From positions 3,410,001 to 3,474,000 of the forward strand of contig NZ_CP108487.1 in assembly GCF_036226525.1 (NCBI RefSeq): a DNA stretch of 64,000 nucleotides. The letters are read 5' to 3'. The DNA comes from Kribbella sp. NBC_01245 (GTDB taxonomy: Bacteria; Actinomycetota; Actinomycetes; Propionibacteriales; Kribbellaceae). The translations under genes and the position numbers were made by a program. The notes beneath the pieces were generated by a model. The model did no database searches, had not been told where the DNA came from, and saw only the letters and a program-made list of their open reading frames with translations. Shown one piece after another: positions 37,264 to 45,767 of the stretch (position 1 is the first letter of the stretch; every line of letters begins with the position of its first letter).

Positions 37264-38658
37264 CTATGCGGGGTCGTCTGACCAAATGAGGGTGGTGGCG
37301 CTGACCGGGGCGATCGGGCTGCTGGGTTGGAGGCCGGTGACGTCGACGGTGTGGGCTCCGGGCGGTAGATCGGCGAAGGTCAGGTCAGCATGCCCGCGGG
37401 CGATGCGGGGTTGTCGACTTTGCAGCAGCTTCCGGTTTTCGTCGGTAATGCTGACCTTGATGGCGTGGCGGCTGTCGTCGTCGATGTCGATGGTGACGGC
37501 CAGGTTCTGGCCAGCGGTGATGAGGTCGGGCACGGAGACCCGGACTTTGACGGGTTGGGTGTTCATGCGCCGGACAGGCTGGGCGGTGATGATTTCTTCG
37601 ATCTCGTCGAGAGCGGCCTGGTTGCGTTGGAGGTTGCCGTGTTGGTCGGCGACACGGTGCACCAGCGGTGTGTCCATCGGTTGGTCGTAGCCGATGGCGC
37701 CGGTGAGGGGGACGGTGGCGTCGCCGTAGTCGTTGTCAGTGCCTATGGTGTCCAGCGGGTCCACGCGGTTGTCGGACGTGATGCGCACGGTTGTCCATGT
37801 GGGTTGGCGGGTTCCGACGATGGCGTGGGTCATCGTCAGGCAGGCGGGTCGTGCTCGTTCGGCTGCCTGCAGGTCGGCATAGAACCGCATCGCGTCGGTG
37901 ACTCGGGAAGTGCTGAGTTCGGGCAGCCCCCCGGTGACTTTGAGGAGTTGTCCTCCGGAGTCGATGCAGGCGTACTCGGGGAGGAGTTGGTAGGTCGCGG
38001 GCAGGCTCCTGGCGAAGGCGGTGAGATCAACGGATAGCGGTCCGATGCCCTTCGAGACGCCGTTGACGAGTTGTTCGACTGCCTTTGCGGACCCGCGGTA
38101 GGGCGTGCCGATGGTGATGAGTTTGCGGGTGATCTCGGCGCCGCCGCATTTCTCGATATACCAGCGGGCCACCAGGCCGCCCAGCGAGTGACAGACGAAC
38201 ACCACCTTTGCGTCGGCGCAGCGCCCTCCTTGAGAGCGCCACCGGTCGAGTGCCGGTTCGACGACCCTGGCCAGCCACCGACCGTTGTAGCGGGCCGAGA
38301 GGCGCCAGTCGTACGGAACCGGGACCAGGTTCGCCGGCGGCGCATCGTCGCCTGGCTGCTGTTCGCGGTAGCCGAGCCGGTTCAGCAATGCCAGCAGCCG
38401 GTCGTAGCCCTTGATCGGCGTCCAGATGCCGGGGATCGCGTGCACATCCGGCATGAGGGCGACCGGTGCGATCCCATCGCCCGGGTGGTCGTCGCCGATG
38501 CCGTCAGGTAGCTGGCAGTCTTTGATGCTGCGGCCGAAGGTTCGTATGGCCCGGAGGATCGCACCCCCTGAGGGTGCCCAGACGAGTTTGTCGTTGGGAC
38601 CCTTGAGAGTGCTGCCCATAATGCCGGGCAGGACGATAACCAGGTCGGTGTTGGTCAT
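37264..38658 (-). CDS. LCAT-like alpha/beta hydrolase (lipase/acyltransferase), putative effector
   Basis: Hydrolase of 464 residues. It opens VIVLPGIMGSTL, the oxyanion-side motif of lecithin:cholesterol acyltransferase-like lipases. The nucleophile is Ser158 in VCHSLGG, the acid probably Asp313 in DYGDATVPL and the base His340 in DQHGNLQRN. Residues 366-464 form a beta-rich Ig-like domain (VKVRVSVPDLITAGQNLAVT; LPPGAHTVDVTGL). There is no signal peptide, so it stays in the cell, where membrane phospholipid would be an accessible target. The ATG lies inside the stop of the caspase/NTPase/TPR gene (ATGA), making it the second gene of a two-gene unit. Confidence 0.85.
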   Translation of the reverse strand: MTNTDLVIVLPGIMGSTLKGPNDKLVWAPSGGAILRAIRTFGRSIKDCQLPDGIGDDHPGDGIAPVALMPDVHAIPGIWTPIKGYDRLLALLNRLGYREQQPGDDAPPANLVPVPYDWRLSARYNGRWLARVVEPALDRWRSQGGRCADAKVVFVCHSLGGLVARWYIEKCGGAEITRKLITIGTPYRGSAKAVEQLVNGVSKGIGPLSVDLTAFARSLPATYQLLPEYACIDSGGQLLKVTGGLPELSTSRVTDAMRFYADLQAAERARPACLTMTHAIVGTRQPTWTTVRITSDNRVDPLDTIGTDNDYGDATVPLTGAIGYDQPMDTPLVHRVADQHGNLQRNQAALDEIEEIITAQPVRRMNTQPVKVRVSVPDLITAGQNLAVTIDIDDDSRHAIKVSITDENRKLLQSRQPRIARGHADLTFADLPPGAHTVDVTGLQPSSPIAPVSATTLIWSDDPA

Positions 38659-41600
38659 ACTCGCTCCATGGTGTCGCCGGGGTCGGTCTCGTCGGATTGT
38701 TCTGGGTCGCCGCGGCCGCTCGGGAGCGGTGCGAGCAGCTGCGGGATGAGGGTGTTGATCCGGGGCTCGAGCTGGCCGAGCTGGGCCAGGGTGGTGATCC
38801 AGGTGTCGCGGCTGGTCGGGTCCGGATCCACAGCGCGGGCTTCGTTGACCCATCCGGTCGCCGCGTCATGGTCGTCGGTGAAGGCGGCGACCACGGCGAG
38901 ATAGAAGGCGGCGGTAGCGGCCTCGATCGGACTGGTAGCGGCAGACATGGCGCACTGAGCGACGGCGGCCAGCGACTCGGGATCGGACTGTTGAGCGGCT
39001 CCTCGGGCGGTACTGTGCAGCAGGTCCGGAAACCTTGACGGGTCATCGAGGGCGTCCAGGACATGCTCAAGGACGGCTTGGTCAGGGTTCGCGGCCAGAT
39101 CGAGGAGCGCTAGTGCGCGGCGGGTTTGCCAGCTGTCATCGTCGGTGGCGAGCTGGGCCAAGACTTCGGTCACGATGTCGTCGAGGAGGTCGTCGCGTCG
39201 CTGGTGGAGGAGCTCTCGCTGGACAGTCGGTGATCCATTGGCGAACTCGGTGGCGAGAATTCTCAGCAGCAACGGCCGATAGGCAGCGGTCGTTCCCTGC
39301 ACGCGAGCGGTCTCGCGATGCTCGCGGTATCGGTCGGCCTCCTCGGCCGGCACGGCCAGCAACGCCTCCTCGACAGCGCCGTCGAACGAGGGGTCAAGCA
39401 GCTCAGGGTGTGCACCGAGGTATTGGCACTCGTCCTCATATGTCGCGGTGTAGGTCCAGTCACGTGCGATAGCCAGCAGGTGATGATCGATATCGGCCCA
39501 TACGGGCACCGGCTTGCCGGTGACATTCGTCCAGGCGAGGTCGAACTGGGGGTCGCTGGCCCGATGCCGCCGAACCTCGTCATGGATCGCCTCCACCAGA
39601 CCGGGCTCCTCGCCAGCACAGTCGATGGCCTCGGCCAACCAGCCCGCCGCGTGAGCGTCGCCACCGTCCGCCTGCTGACTCCGAAGAATGAGCAGGAATG
39701 ATCGAGCCTCTGGCGGTACGACTGACTGAGCCGCGTCCCACTCCCTGGCAGCGCCACCAGGTTGGTCGAGGTCGGCATAGTAGTTACCCAGGTTGTTCAA
39801 CGCCTTGGCGAGAGCGGGTACGAACGCGGGGTTGTCGGCGGCCAGCTCCCGGGCCAGTCGGACGGCATCCTCGGTGGGTGGCAGCGCCTCGGCGTGCCGG
39901 CCCAGCTCGGCGTAGCAGTTGCCGAGGTTGTTCAACGCCGAGGCGAGGGCGGGCACGAACGCGGGGTTGTCGGCGGCCAGCGGCCTGCATAGCCGGACGG
40001 TCTCCTCGGTGGGTGGCAGCGCCTCGGCGTGCCGGCCCAGCTCGGCGTAGCAGTTGCCGAGGTTGTTCAACGCCGAGGCGAGGGCGGGCACGAACGCGGG
40101 GTTGTCGGCGGCCAGCGGCCTGCATAGCCGGACGGTCTCCTCGGTGGGTGGCAGCGCCTCGGCGTGCCGGCCCAGCTCGGCGTAGCGGATGCCGAGGTTG
40201 TTCAACGCCGAGGCGAGGGCGGGCACGAACGCGGGGTTGTCGGCGGCCAGCTCCCGGGCCAGTCGGACGGCATCCTCGGTGGGTGGCAGCGCCTCGGCAC
40301 GCCGGCCCAGCTCGACGTAGCAGTTGCCGAGGTTGTTCAACGCCGTGGCGAGGGCGGGCACGAAACCGGGGTTGTCGGCGGCCAGCTCCCGATACAGCCG
40401 GACAGCCTCCTCGGTGGGTGGCAGCGCCTCGGCGTGCCGGCCCAGCTCGGCGTAGCAGTTGCCGAGGTTGTTCAACGCCGAGGCGAGGTCGGGCACGAAA
40501 CCGGGATTGTCGACGGCCAGCGGCCTGCGTAGCCGGACGGCCTCCTCGGTGGCTGGCAGCGCCTCGGCGTGCCGGCCCAGCTCGGCGAAGCGGATGCCGA
40601 GGTTGTTCAACGCCGTGGCGAGGTCGGGCACGAACGCGGGGTTGTCGGCGGCCAGCGGCCTGCCTAGCCGGACGGCCTCCTCGGTGGCTGGCAGCGCCTC
40701 GGCGTGCCGGCCCAGCTCGGCGAAGGATTCGCCGAGGTTGTTCAACGCCGAGGCGAGGTCGGGCACGAAACCGGGATTGTCGGCGGCCAGCTCCCGGTCC
40801 AGTCGGACGGCCTCCTCGGTGGGCGGCAGCGCCTCAGCGTGCCGGCCCAACTCGGCATAGCAGGCGCCGAGGTTGTTCAACGCCATGGCGAGGTCGGGCA
40901 CGAACGCGGGGTTGTCGGCGGCCAGCGGCCTGCATAGCCGGACGGTCTCCTCGGTGGGTGGCAGCGCCTCGGCACGCCGGCCCAGCTCCGCGTAGCGGTT
41001 GCCGAGGTTGTTCAACGCCTTGGCGAGGTCGGGCACGAACGCGGGGTTGTCGGCGGCCAGCGGCCTGCCTAGCCGGACAGCCTCCTCGGTGGGTGGCAGC
41101 GCCTCGGCACGCCGGCCCAGCTCCGCGTAGCGGTTGCCGAGGTTGTTCAACGCCTTGGCGAGATCGGGCACGAACGCGGGGTTGTCGGCGGCCAGCGGCC
41201 TGCCTAGCCGGACAGCCTCCTCGACGGGTGGCAGCGCCTCGGCGTGCCGGCCCAGCTCCGCGTAGCAGTTGCCGAGGTTGTTCAACGCCGTGGCGAGGTC
41301 GGGCACGAACGCGGGGTTGTCGGCGGCCAGCGGCCTGCGTAGCCGGACAGCCTCCTCGACGGGTGGCAGCGCCTCGGCGTGCCGGCCCAGCTCGGCGAAG
41401 CGGATGCCGAGGTTGTTCAACGCCGTGGCGAGGGCGGGCACGAAACCTGGGTTGTCGGCGGCCAGCTCCCGATATAGCCGGACGGCCTCCTCGACGGGTG
41501 GCAGCGCCTCCGCGCGTCGGCCCCAGCGGCGCAGCGTCGCAGCCTGATCGATTCCGGTCGCTGCGACGTCTGCGCGCAGATCGAGGGCTTGCTCTGCCAG

Positions 41601-43670
41601 GCCGCGGATAAGGCGCAGTCCTTCCTCGCCGGCGGCTGCGGCATGCCGCCAGGCGTGGTACCACAGGTACCGGGGCTGGTCAGCCGGGACACCGGCAGCC
41701 AGGAGGTCGCGATACCGCTTGAGCAGCGCGCGGGCAACCGGCAGCGCAGCGGGATCAAACGGCTGGTCGGGCCGGGCCGTGAACGACCGAAGGCGGTCAG
41801 CGAGTCCTTGGTGCGCGATCTTGTAGACCGCCACTCCGTCCTCGCCGTCTTGGACAACATAGCGGCCCAGGTGGTCCAGCACCCAGTCGATATCGGCCGG
41901 ACCGATCGCGTTGGAAGCAACGGCCGCCGCCACAGCCATCCATTCGGCATCAGGGAAACCTGCACCCAACCCCCACGTAAGCGCAACCAGCAACCGACGG
42001 GCGAAAACCGCCGGGGGGCTATCTGCCGGTAGCGTCCGATGGCTCGGCGGTGGAACCATGGCTAGGTCCTGCTCGAACGCCGTGTCCATTGAGTCGGCCA
42101 CTAGTTCTTGCCAGCCAGGCGTGTGGGTGTCAATCGGATTCGCACGCAGCTGATCTGTCACCAGCCTGGCGAAGAGGAACGGATGCTCCCCGCCGTCGAA
42201 GGCCGCCCGCCGCACCTGTTCGGCGACTGCGCCTGCGTCCATCCGTTGGTCGACTCCCCTCAGCCGAGCGACGACGTAGTCCGCCAGAGCATCCCGGCCG
42301 GAGTCCGCCCAGTGCTCATCGTCCAGGTCCATCACTTCGAGCGGATCCAGCACGCCGACTAGGCTGCCCGACGAGTCACCGCCGGGCTCGGGCAGGTCCC
42401 GGGTCGCCACTACCACAACCGCGTAGGGGGCGAGACGAGTCAGAAGGTCCCGGGTGATCGTAAACGCCTGGCCACGAGCTTCATCCAACCCATCGATCAC
42501 CAACACCGGTGGTGTGCTGCTCCGCGGACCGATTGACGTCTGGAGGCTGCCGACCAACTGCGCGGCGTTGCGCCGGCCGGACGCATCCGGTTCAAGCACT
42601 GTGGCGCGCACCAACTGGCCGTCCAACGACTCGGCGACCTGATCTGCGGTGCGGCCACGCGCGTGCACATGCGCCGCCACCGACCGTTCACCGGGATCGG
42701 CATGGCCCCAGTCGCCCTGCGCGGCGAGACGTCTCCGTTCCTGCGGGTTGGCCACGCTCACCACCCGGCCCGCGATCGCGGACTTGCCGGTGCCGGCCGA
42801 ACCGGTCACCACCCGGACACCCGGCTGCCCTGACGTCACCCAGCCCACGACCGTGTCCACTTCAGCCCGACGGCCGGTAAACCAGGAATGGTCCTCCGCG
42901 ATCGCGGCGCCTCGGGCAGCCAGCAACAGGTGCTCCACCACCACCTCAGGCGCCCCGGGATCGAACAACGGGTTCGGAAACATCCACCATGCGCTGCCCT
43001 CGCGGCGAAACACCGGCTGCTGGACCTCGGCGTCCCATTCCGCCACCAGGGCCGCACCCAGATCCTCACCCTGCACAAACTCGTTATGCACCGACCATCG
43101 TCGCCGCTGATGCGGCGAGGTCGGCCCATCTTTCAGCAGCCGCCTCAGCTGCTCACCGAACAAGCCATCGATCGCGGTCTCGCTCGGCAGACACGACGCC
43201 AGCACACCCACCCACACGTGAGTACTGTCCGGCGGCCTCGACGCCATCACCGCCGACGCTACATCTGTCGCAGAAGGAACGCCCTGCCCAGAGAAACACG
43301 CATCGAGCACAACTAACAGCTGTCCGGCACCTGACTGGGCGCACTTGCCCGCCACCTCGCGCACCGGCAGGCCGTCCATCGGATCGGTACCGCTGTCGGC
43401 CGCAAGCAAGTGCAACGCACCATCCGGCGCCGCAACTCCATGCCCGGCCCACACCAACACCAATGGCTGCCCATCGGCCACCGGCTCGATAGATCTCAGA
43501 AACGCCCGCACGCCGGACTCGTCCGGATCGTGCAACGACTCACCCACGAACTCAGCGCCCATCAAGGCACGAAACGCGTCGACCCCTGCGACCGCATTTG
43601 GCAACTCGCGGTGCGCCGGATTCGTGTAGACGCCCACACCCACCCCGACAAACCTTCCCCCACCCGCCAT
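38655..43670 (-). CDS. caspase-like peptidase / P-loop NTPase / TPR protein, 1671 aa
   Basis: Multidomain protein. Residues 1-250: C14 caspase-like domain beginning GRFVGVGVGVYTN, with His77 in VWAGHGVA and Cys125 in LDACFSGQG. Residues 265-700: STAND-type NTPase with Walker A GSAGTGKS (290-297) and Walker B VLVIDGLDEA (389-398). Residues 718-1302: 13 tandem 45-residue TPR-like repeats (ALNNLGNCYAELGRHAEALP). Residues 1303-1671: helical C-terminal region without assigned domain. Architecture matches bacterial NTP-dependent conflict systems in which the repeats sense a trigger and the protease fires. The ATG at 43670 gives the family-like N-terminus; the frame is open to 43748. No strong ribosome-binding site. 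Coupled to the hydrolase gene. Confidence 0.88.
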   Translation of the reverse strand: MAGGGRFVGVGVGVYTNPAHRELPNAVAGVDAFRALMGAEFVGESLHDPDESGVRAFLRSIEPVADGQPLVLVWAGHGVAAPDGALHLLAADSGTDPMDGLPVREVAGKCAQSGAGQLLVVLDACFSGQGVPSATDVASAVMASRPPDSTHVWVGVLASCLPSETAIDGLFGEQLRRLLKDGPTSPHQRRRWSVHNEFVQGEDLGAALVAEWDAEVQQPVFRREGSAWWMFPNPLFDPGAPEVVVEHLLLAARGAAIAEDHSWFTGRRAEVDTVVGWVTSGQPGVRVVTGSAGTGKSAIAGRVVSVANPQERRRLAAQGDWGHADPGERSVAAHVHARGRTADQVAESLDGQLVRATVLEPDASGRRNAAQLVGSLQTSIGPRSSTPPVLVIDGLDEARGQAFTITRDLLTRLAPYAVVVVATRDLPEPGGDSSGSLVGVLDPLEVMDLDDEHWADSGRDALADYVVARLRGVDQRMDAGAVAEQVRRAAFDGGEHPFLFARLVTDQLRANPIDTHTPGWQELVADSMDTAFEQDLAMVPPPSHRTLPADSPPAVFARRLLVALTWGLGAGFPDAEWMAVAAAVASNAIGPADIDWVLDHLGRYVVQDGEDGVAVYKIAHQGLADRLRSFTARPDQPFDPAALPVARALLKRYRDLLAAGVPADQPRYLWYHAWRHAAAAGEEGLRLIRGLAEQALDLRADVAATGIDQAATLRRWGRRAEALPPVEEAVRLYRELAADNPGFVPALATALNNLGIRFAELGRHAEALPPVEEAVRLRRPLAADNPAFVPDLATALNNLGNCYAELGRHAEALPPVEEAVRLGRPLAADNPAFVPDLAKALNNLGNRYAELGRRAEALPPTEEAVRLGRPLAADNPAFVPDLAKALNNLGNRYAELGRRAEALPPTEETVRLCRPLAADNPAFVPDLAMALNNLGACYAELGRHAEALPPTEEAVRLDRELAADNPGFVPDLASALNNLGESFAELGRHAEALPATEEAVRLGRPLAADNPAFVPDLATALNNLGIRFAELGRHAEALPATEEAVRLRRPLAVDNPGFVPDLASALNNLGNCYAELGRHAEALPPTEEAVRLYRELAADNPGFVPALATALNNLGNCYVELGRRAEALPPTEDAVRLARELAADNPAFVPALASALNNLGIRYAELGRHAEALPPTEETVRLCRPLAADNPAFVPALASALNNLGNCYAELGRHAEALPPTEETVRLCRPLAADNPAFVPALASALNNLGNCYAELGRHAEALPPTEDAVRLARELAADNPAFVPALAKALNNLGNYYADLDQPGGAAREWDAAQSVVPPEARSFLLILRSQQADGGDAHAAGWLAEAIDCAGEEPGLVEAIHDEVRRHRASDPQFDLAWTNVTGKPVPVWADIDHHLLAIARDWTYTATYEDECQYLGAHPELLDPSFDGAVEEALLAVPAEEADRYREHRETARVQGTTAAYRPLLLRILATEFANGSPTVQRELLHQRRDDLLDDIVTEVLAQLATDDDSWQTRRALALLDLAANPDQAVLEHVLDALDDPSRFPDLLHSTARGAAQQSDPESLAAVAQCAMSAATSPIEAATAAFYLAVVAAFTDDHDAATGWVNEARAVDPDPTSRDTWITTLAQLGQLEPRINTLIPQLLAPLPSGRGDPEQSDETDPGDTMERV
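39765..41519 (-). repeat. 13 tandem 135-bp repeats encoding TPR units
   Basis: Each unit encodes 45 residues of the form RHAEALPPTEEAVRL, xRPLAADNPAFVPDLA and xALNNLGNCYAELG. Units 11 and 12 are identical in protein and nearly so in DNA, and most others differ at a handful of positions. The repeats are in frame and uninterrupted. Confidence 0.95.
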
Positions 43671-43826
43671 TCCACGAGCATGACCACAACCCGCGTTCCT
43701 GACAACACGTAGTGCATACCGAGATCGGGTTGCTGGAGGGACCTGCAAGTGAGCTCCGGATTCGGCCTATCTGGACGACCCACACGGGGCGCGCCAGGCG
43801 CGGCCAGCATTGATTCGGGCCGCCAC

Positions 43827-43846
43827 TTGGGAACACCGTTGGGAAC
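43827..43846 (+). repeat. paired TTGGGAAC repeats inside the right end
   Basis: Two TTGGGAAC octamers with starts at 43827 and 43839, the same 12-bp period and orientation as at 17339, located 94 bp inside the right attachment core. Confidence 0.55.
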
Positions 43847-43940
43847 CAACTCTGGTCAACTGGCGCTGCCAGAGTGGGTTTCGAGCGAACTCCAGAGGCT
43901 CTTCTGGGCTCAAGTAGTCGCGTGTAGGCCAGTCCCGTCA

Positions 43941-43985
43941 GACTTCTAATCCGTTGGTCGCAGGTTCGAATCCTGCCGGGCGCGC
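43941..43985 (+). repeat. attachment site, far side (attR)
   Basis: Exact 45-bp copy of the tRNA-Arg 3' part. The upstream bases do not continue the tRNA, so this is a direct repeat and not a gene. Confidence 0.93.
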
Positions 43986-43987
43986 AT

Positions 43988-44050
43988 CTACCTGAGACGT
44001 ATTACGCACGGCTCGGCCGGTGTCGACAACCTCTGCCCAGGGAAGCGCAA
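43988..44050 (+). pseudogene. scrap of a second integrase gene outside attR
   Basis: Three bases past attR the sequence encodes ETYYARLGRCR, identical to residues 116-126 of the intact integrase, with matching DNA (GAGACGTAYTACGC then CGGCTCGG) on both sides, and then diverges with indels. The rest of the gene is missing. Remains of a related element that used the same tRNA. Confidence 0.75.
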
Positions 44051-44088
44051 GGATCACACACCCGCTCCCTAGCCAAACGGCGTGTTTG

Positions 44089-44631
44089 TCAGACGTCTCG
44101 GCTGCCGGCGCCTTCGTCATCCACACGGCTGAGCAGCTTCCTGGTCACCTTGGCCAGTTGCGTGATGTCGTCCCTGGTGAGCCGGGAGAACAGATGGCGC
44201 TCCAGGCCGTCGTAGTGGGTGTCCTGAGCCGCCCGCAGCAAGCCGAAGCCCTTCTCGGTGATCGTCACGATCACCGAACGGGTGTCCCGCTCGTCCGTCT
44301 CGCGGCTGACCAACCCATCCCTCTCCAGCTCCGCGACGAGGCGCGACATACGGCTTTGGCTGAGCGGCGCCTGCACGGTCAACTGTGTCATCGGCAGCCG
44401 GCCGTCCGGCGAGAACGCACCGAGATGCAGCAAGACCTCGAACCCTCGCAGTCCGATACCGTGGGCGCGGCGCAGTTCCGAGTCGAGCTCTCGCTCCAGG
44501 TGCTCCCCCGCACGCACCAGGCCCAGGAACGCATCGGCGTACGTCGGTGAGAGGGATCGGATCGCGTGGCGGTTGATCCGGAACGCCGTCTCGCGCCCGT
44601 CTCCACCACTGCGATCGTTCGTCGCCACCAT
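44089..44631 (-). CDS. MarR-family transcriptional regulator
   Basis: Regulator of about 180 residues. The winged helix is visible as LPMTQLTVQAPLSQSRMSRL, VAELERDGLVSRETDERDTR and SVIVTITEKG. Divergent from the FMN-reductase gene with a 79-bp spacer full of ATGC/GCAT half-sites, which it presumably binds. The start could be ATG 44631 or ATG 44646 (five residues longer); neither has a strong ribosome-binding site. First intact gene to the right of the element. The neighbouring reductase and ABM-like gene suggest control by a quinone or electrophile. Confidence 0.9.
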   Translation of the reverse strand: MVATNDRSGGDGRETAFRINRHAIRSLSPTYADAFLGLVRAGEHLERELDSELRRAHGIGLRGFEVLLHLGAFSPDGRLPMTQLTVQAPLSQSRMSRLVAELERDGLVSRETDERDTRSVIVTITEKGFGLLRAAQDTHYDGLERHLFSRLTRDDITQLAKVTRKLLSRVDDEGAGSRDV

Positions 44632-44644
44632 CCCGCCATCATAC

Positions 44645-44684
44645 ATGCTTGCGCATGCATTAACTTTGATGTATGCTCATGCAT
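44645..44684 (+). promoter_or_regulatory. promoter of the FMN-reductase operon with overlapping MarR operator
   Basis: TTGCGC at 44649-44654, a 17-bp spacer and TATGCT at 44672-44677. ATGC-N8-GCAT (44645-44660) and ATGC-N4-GCAT (44673-44684) inverted repeats overlap the -35 and -10 elements, as expected for repression. Confidence 0.6.
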
Positions 44685-44710
44685 ATAAGCCACCCCAAAG
44701 GAGTCGAGCG

Positions 44711-45271
44711 ATGAGAGTCCTGGTCATCTCCGGGTCCAGCCGGCGGGAGTCTCTGAACACCCGGCTGGCGCGACTTGCCGCCGCCACGCTCACCCAGGAC
44801 ACCGTGACTGTGGTGAACGACTTGGACCGTGTGCCGTACTACAACGGCGACGTTGAGGCAGCCGGTCTCCCGGCTCCCGTCGTGGAGTTGCGGCAGACAG
44901 TTGCCGACGCCGACGCTTTGGTGATCGTGACGCCGGAATACAACGGCACCGTGCCTGGCCTGTTGGGCAACGCGGTGGACTGGCTGTCACGGACACCCGA
45001 CAACTCCGTGCTGCGGGGAAAGCGCGTCGTGGTGCTCTCTGCTTCGCCGAGCAGGTACGGCGGCATCCGGGCCGCCTCACACCTGCGCACCGTGCTCGGC
45101 CACATCCGTGCCGACGTCGCTCCGCAAGGAGTCAGCGTCTCCAGAGCACCTCAGCGTCTGGGCGATTCGTCGGCAGACCCTGACCTGGTCGCCGAGCTGG
45201 CGAGGGTGCTCAACGAGGCGCTGCACCCAGCACCAGCCCCTGACGAGGACATCCTCGCGCTCGCGGCCTGA
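44711..45271 (+). CDS. NAD(P)H-dependent FMN reductase / quinone reductase
   Basis: Flavodoxin-fold reductase of 186 residues. It begins MRVLVISGSSRRESLNTRLA (phosphate-binding loop GSSRRES) and carries the family motif VTPEYNGTVPGLLGNAVDWLSR near residues 77-98. It reduces FMN, quinones or azo compounds. AAAGGAG precedes the ATG. Forms an operon with the ABM-like gene 48 bp downstream and is likely induced when the divergent MarR repressor binds its ligand. Confidence 0.92.
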   Translation: MRVLVISGSSRRESLNTRLARLAAATLTQDTVTVVNDLDRVPYYNGDVEAAGLPAPVVELRQTVADADALVIVTPEYNGTVPGLLGNAVDWLSRTPDNSVLRGKRVVVLSASPSRYGGIRAASHLRTVLGHIRADVAPQGVSVSRAPQRLGDSSADPDLVAELARVLNEALHPAPAPDEDILALAA

Positions 45272-45319
45272 CCGAATCTGCAGGTACTTGGACCACCAAG
45301 GTCCAGACAGGAGGACACC

Positions 45320-45628
45320 ATGTACGCCGTACTCCGGATCAACACATTCGACGCGGCCAAGCTGGGCGCCTCGACGGCCCAGCTTGAGGAATTCGACCGA
45401 ATCCACGCCTCACAGCCCGGCTACGAGGGCAACATCACCGTGGATCTCGGAGGCGGACGCCGCATGATGGTCAACCTCTGGAACAGCGAGGAAGACGGCA
45501 AGGCGGCCTTCGCCCACCTCAGGCCTGAAGTCGACCGACTACTGACACCTCTCATGTCGGCTGCGTCCGAGTTCCTCGGCGCCGGTCCCGTCGTCGCCGC
45601 CGACCTGCCGAGCACGACCGAGGCTTAG
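45320..45628 (+). CDS. ABM-like dimeric alpha/beta-barrel protein, 102 aa
   Basis: Small ferredoxin-like protein: MYAVLRINTFDAAKLGAS, HASQPGYEGNITVDLGGGRR and MVNLWNSEEDGKAAF follow the strand-helix-strand pattern of antibiotic biosynthesis monooxygenase-like proteins, with the conserved W-N-S-E-E-D element. It may oxidise quinol-type compounds without cofactor, or act as a stress protein. A GGAGG site precedes the ATG. Same transcription unit as the FMN reductase. Confidence 0.75.
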   Translation: MYAVLRINTFDAAKLGASTAQLEEFDRIHASQPGYEGNITVDLGGGRRMMVNLWNSEEDGKAAFAHLRPEVDRLLTPLMSAASEFLGAGPVVAADLPSTTEA

Positions 45629-45728
45629 CCGATCCCCCGGGCGACCCCCGGGCACCGGACACGCGGTCGGCGGCGGTTGCGGCGGGACCTCGCCCGGTTC
45701 TGGAACTTCGCTGGGGAGCACGGTCGTG

Positions 45729-45761
45729 CCCGGGTCGGGCGGCAGGCTCGCCCGACCCGGG
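45729..45761. terminator. bidirectional hairpin terminator
   Basis: CCCGGGTCGGGC and GCCCGACCCGGG form a perfect 12-bp stem with a 9-nt loop between the convergent ABM-like and GH3 genes. Confidence 0.75.
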
Positions 45762-45767
45762 AGTGAC

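Larger units (their letters stand above)
43671..44088. other. gap holding the right end of the element
   Basis: No intact gene. It contains the TTGGGAAC pair, the right attachment copy and an integrase scrap, each listed separately, and presumably the promoter of the caspase gene. Confidence 0.6.

Noticed and set aside
39765..41519. CRISPR-like regular repeat spacing
   Set aside because: Units are contiguous 135-bp coding repeats without spacers and encode TPR helices.
39698..41611. 637-residue repetitive plus-strand frame rich in RGCRRPA and APRRAGPARRS
   Set aside because: Exact antisense of the TPR repeat array; its repeats merely mirror the 135-bp units.
43941..43985. second tRNA-Arg gene
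   Set aside because: Only the 3' 45 bp of the tRNA is present; there is no 5' acceptor strand or D-arm.
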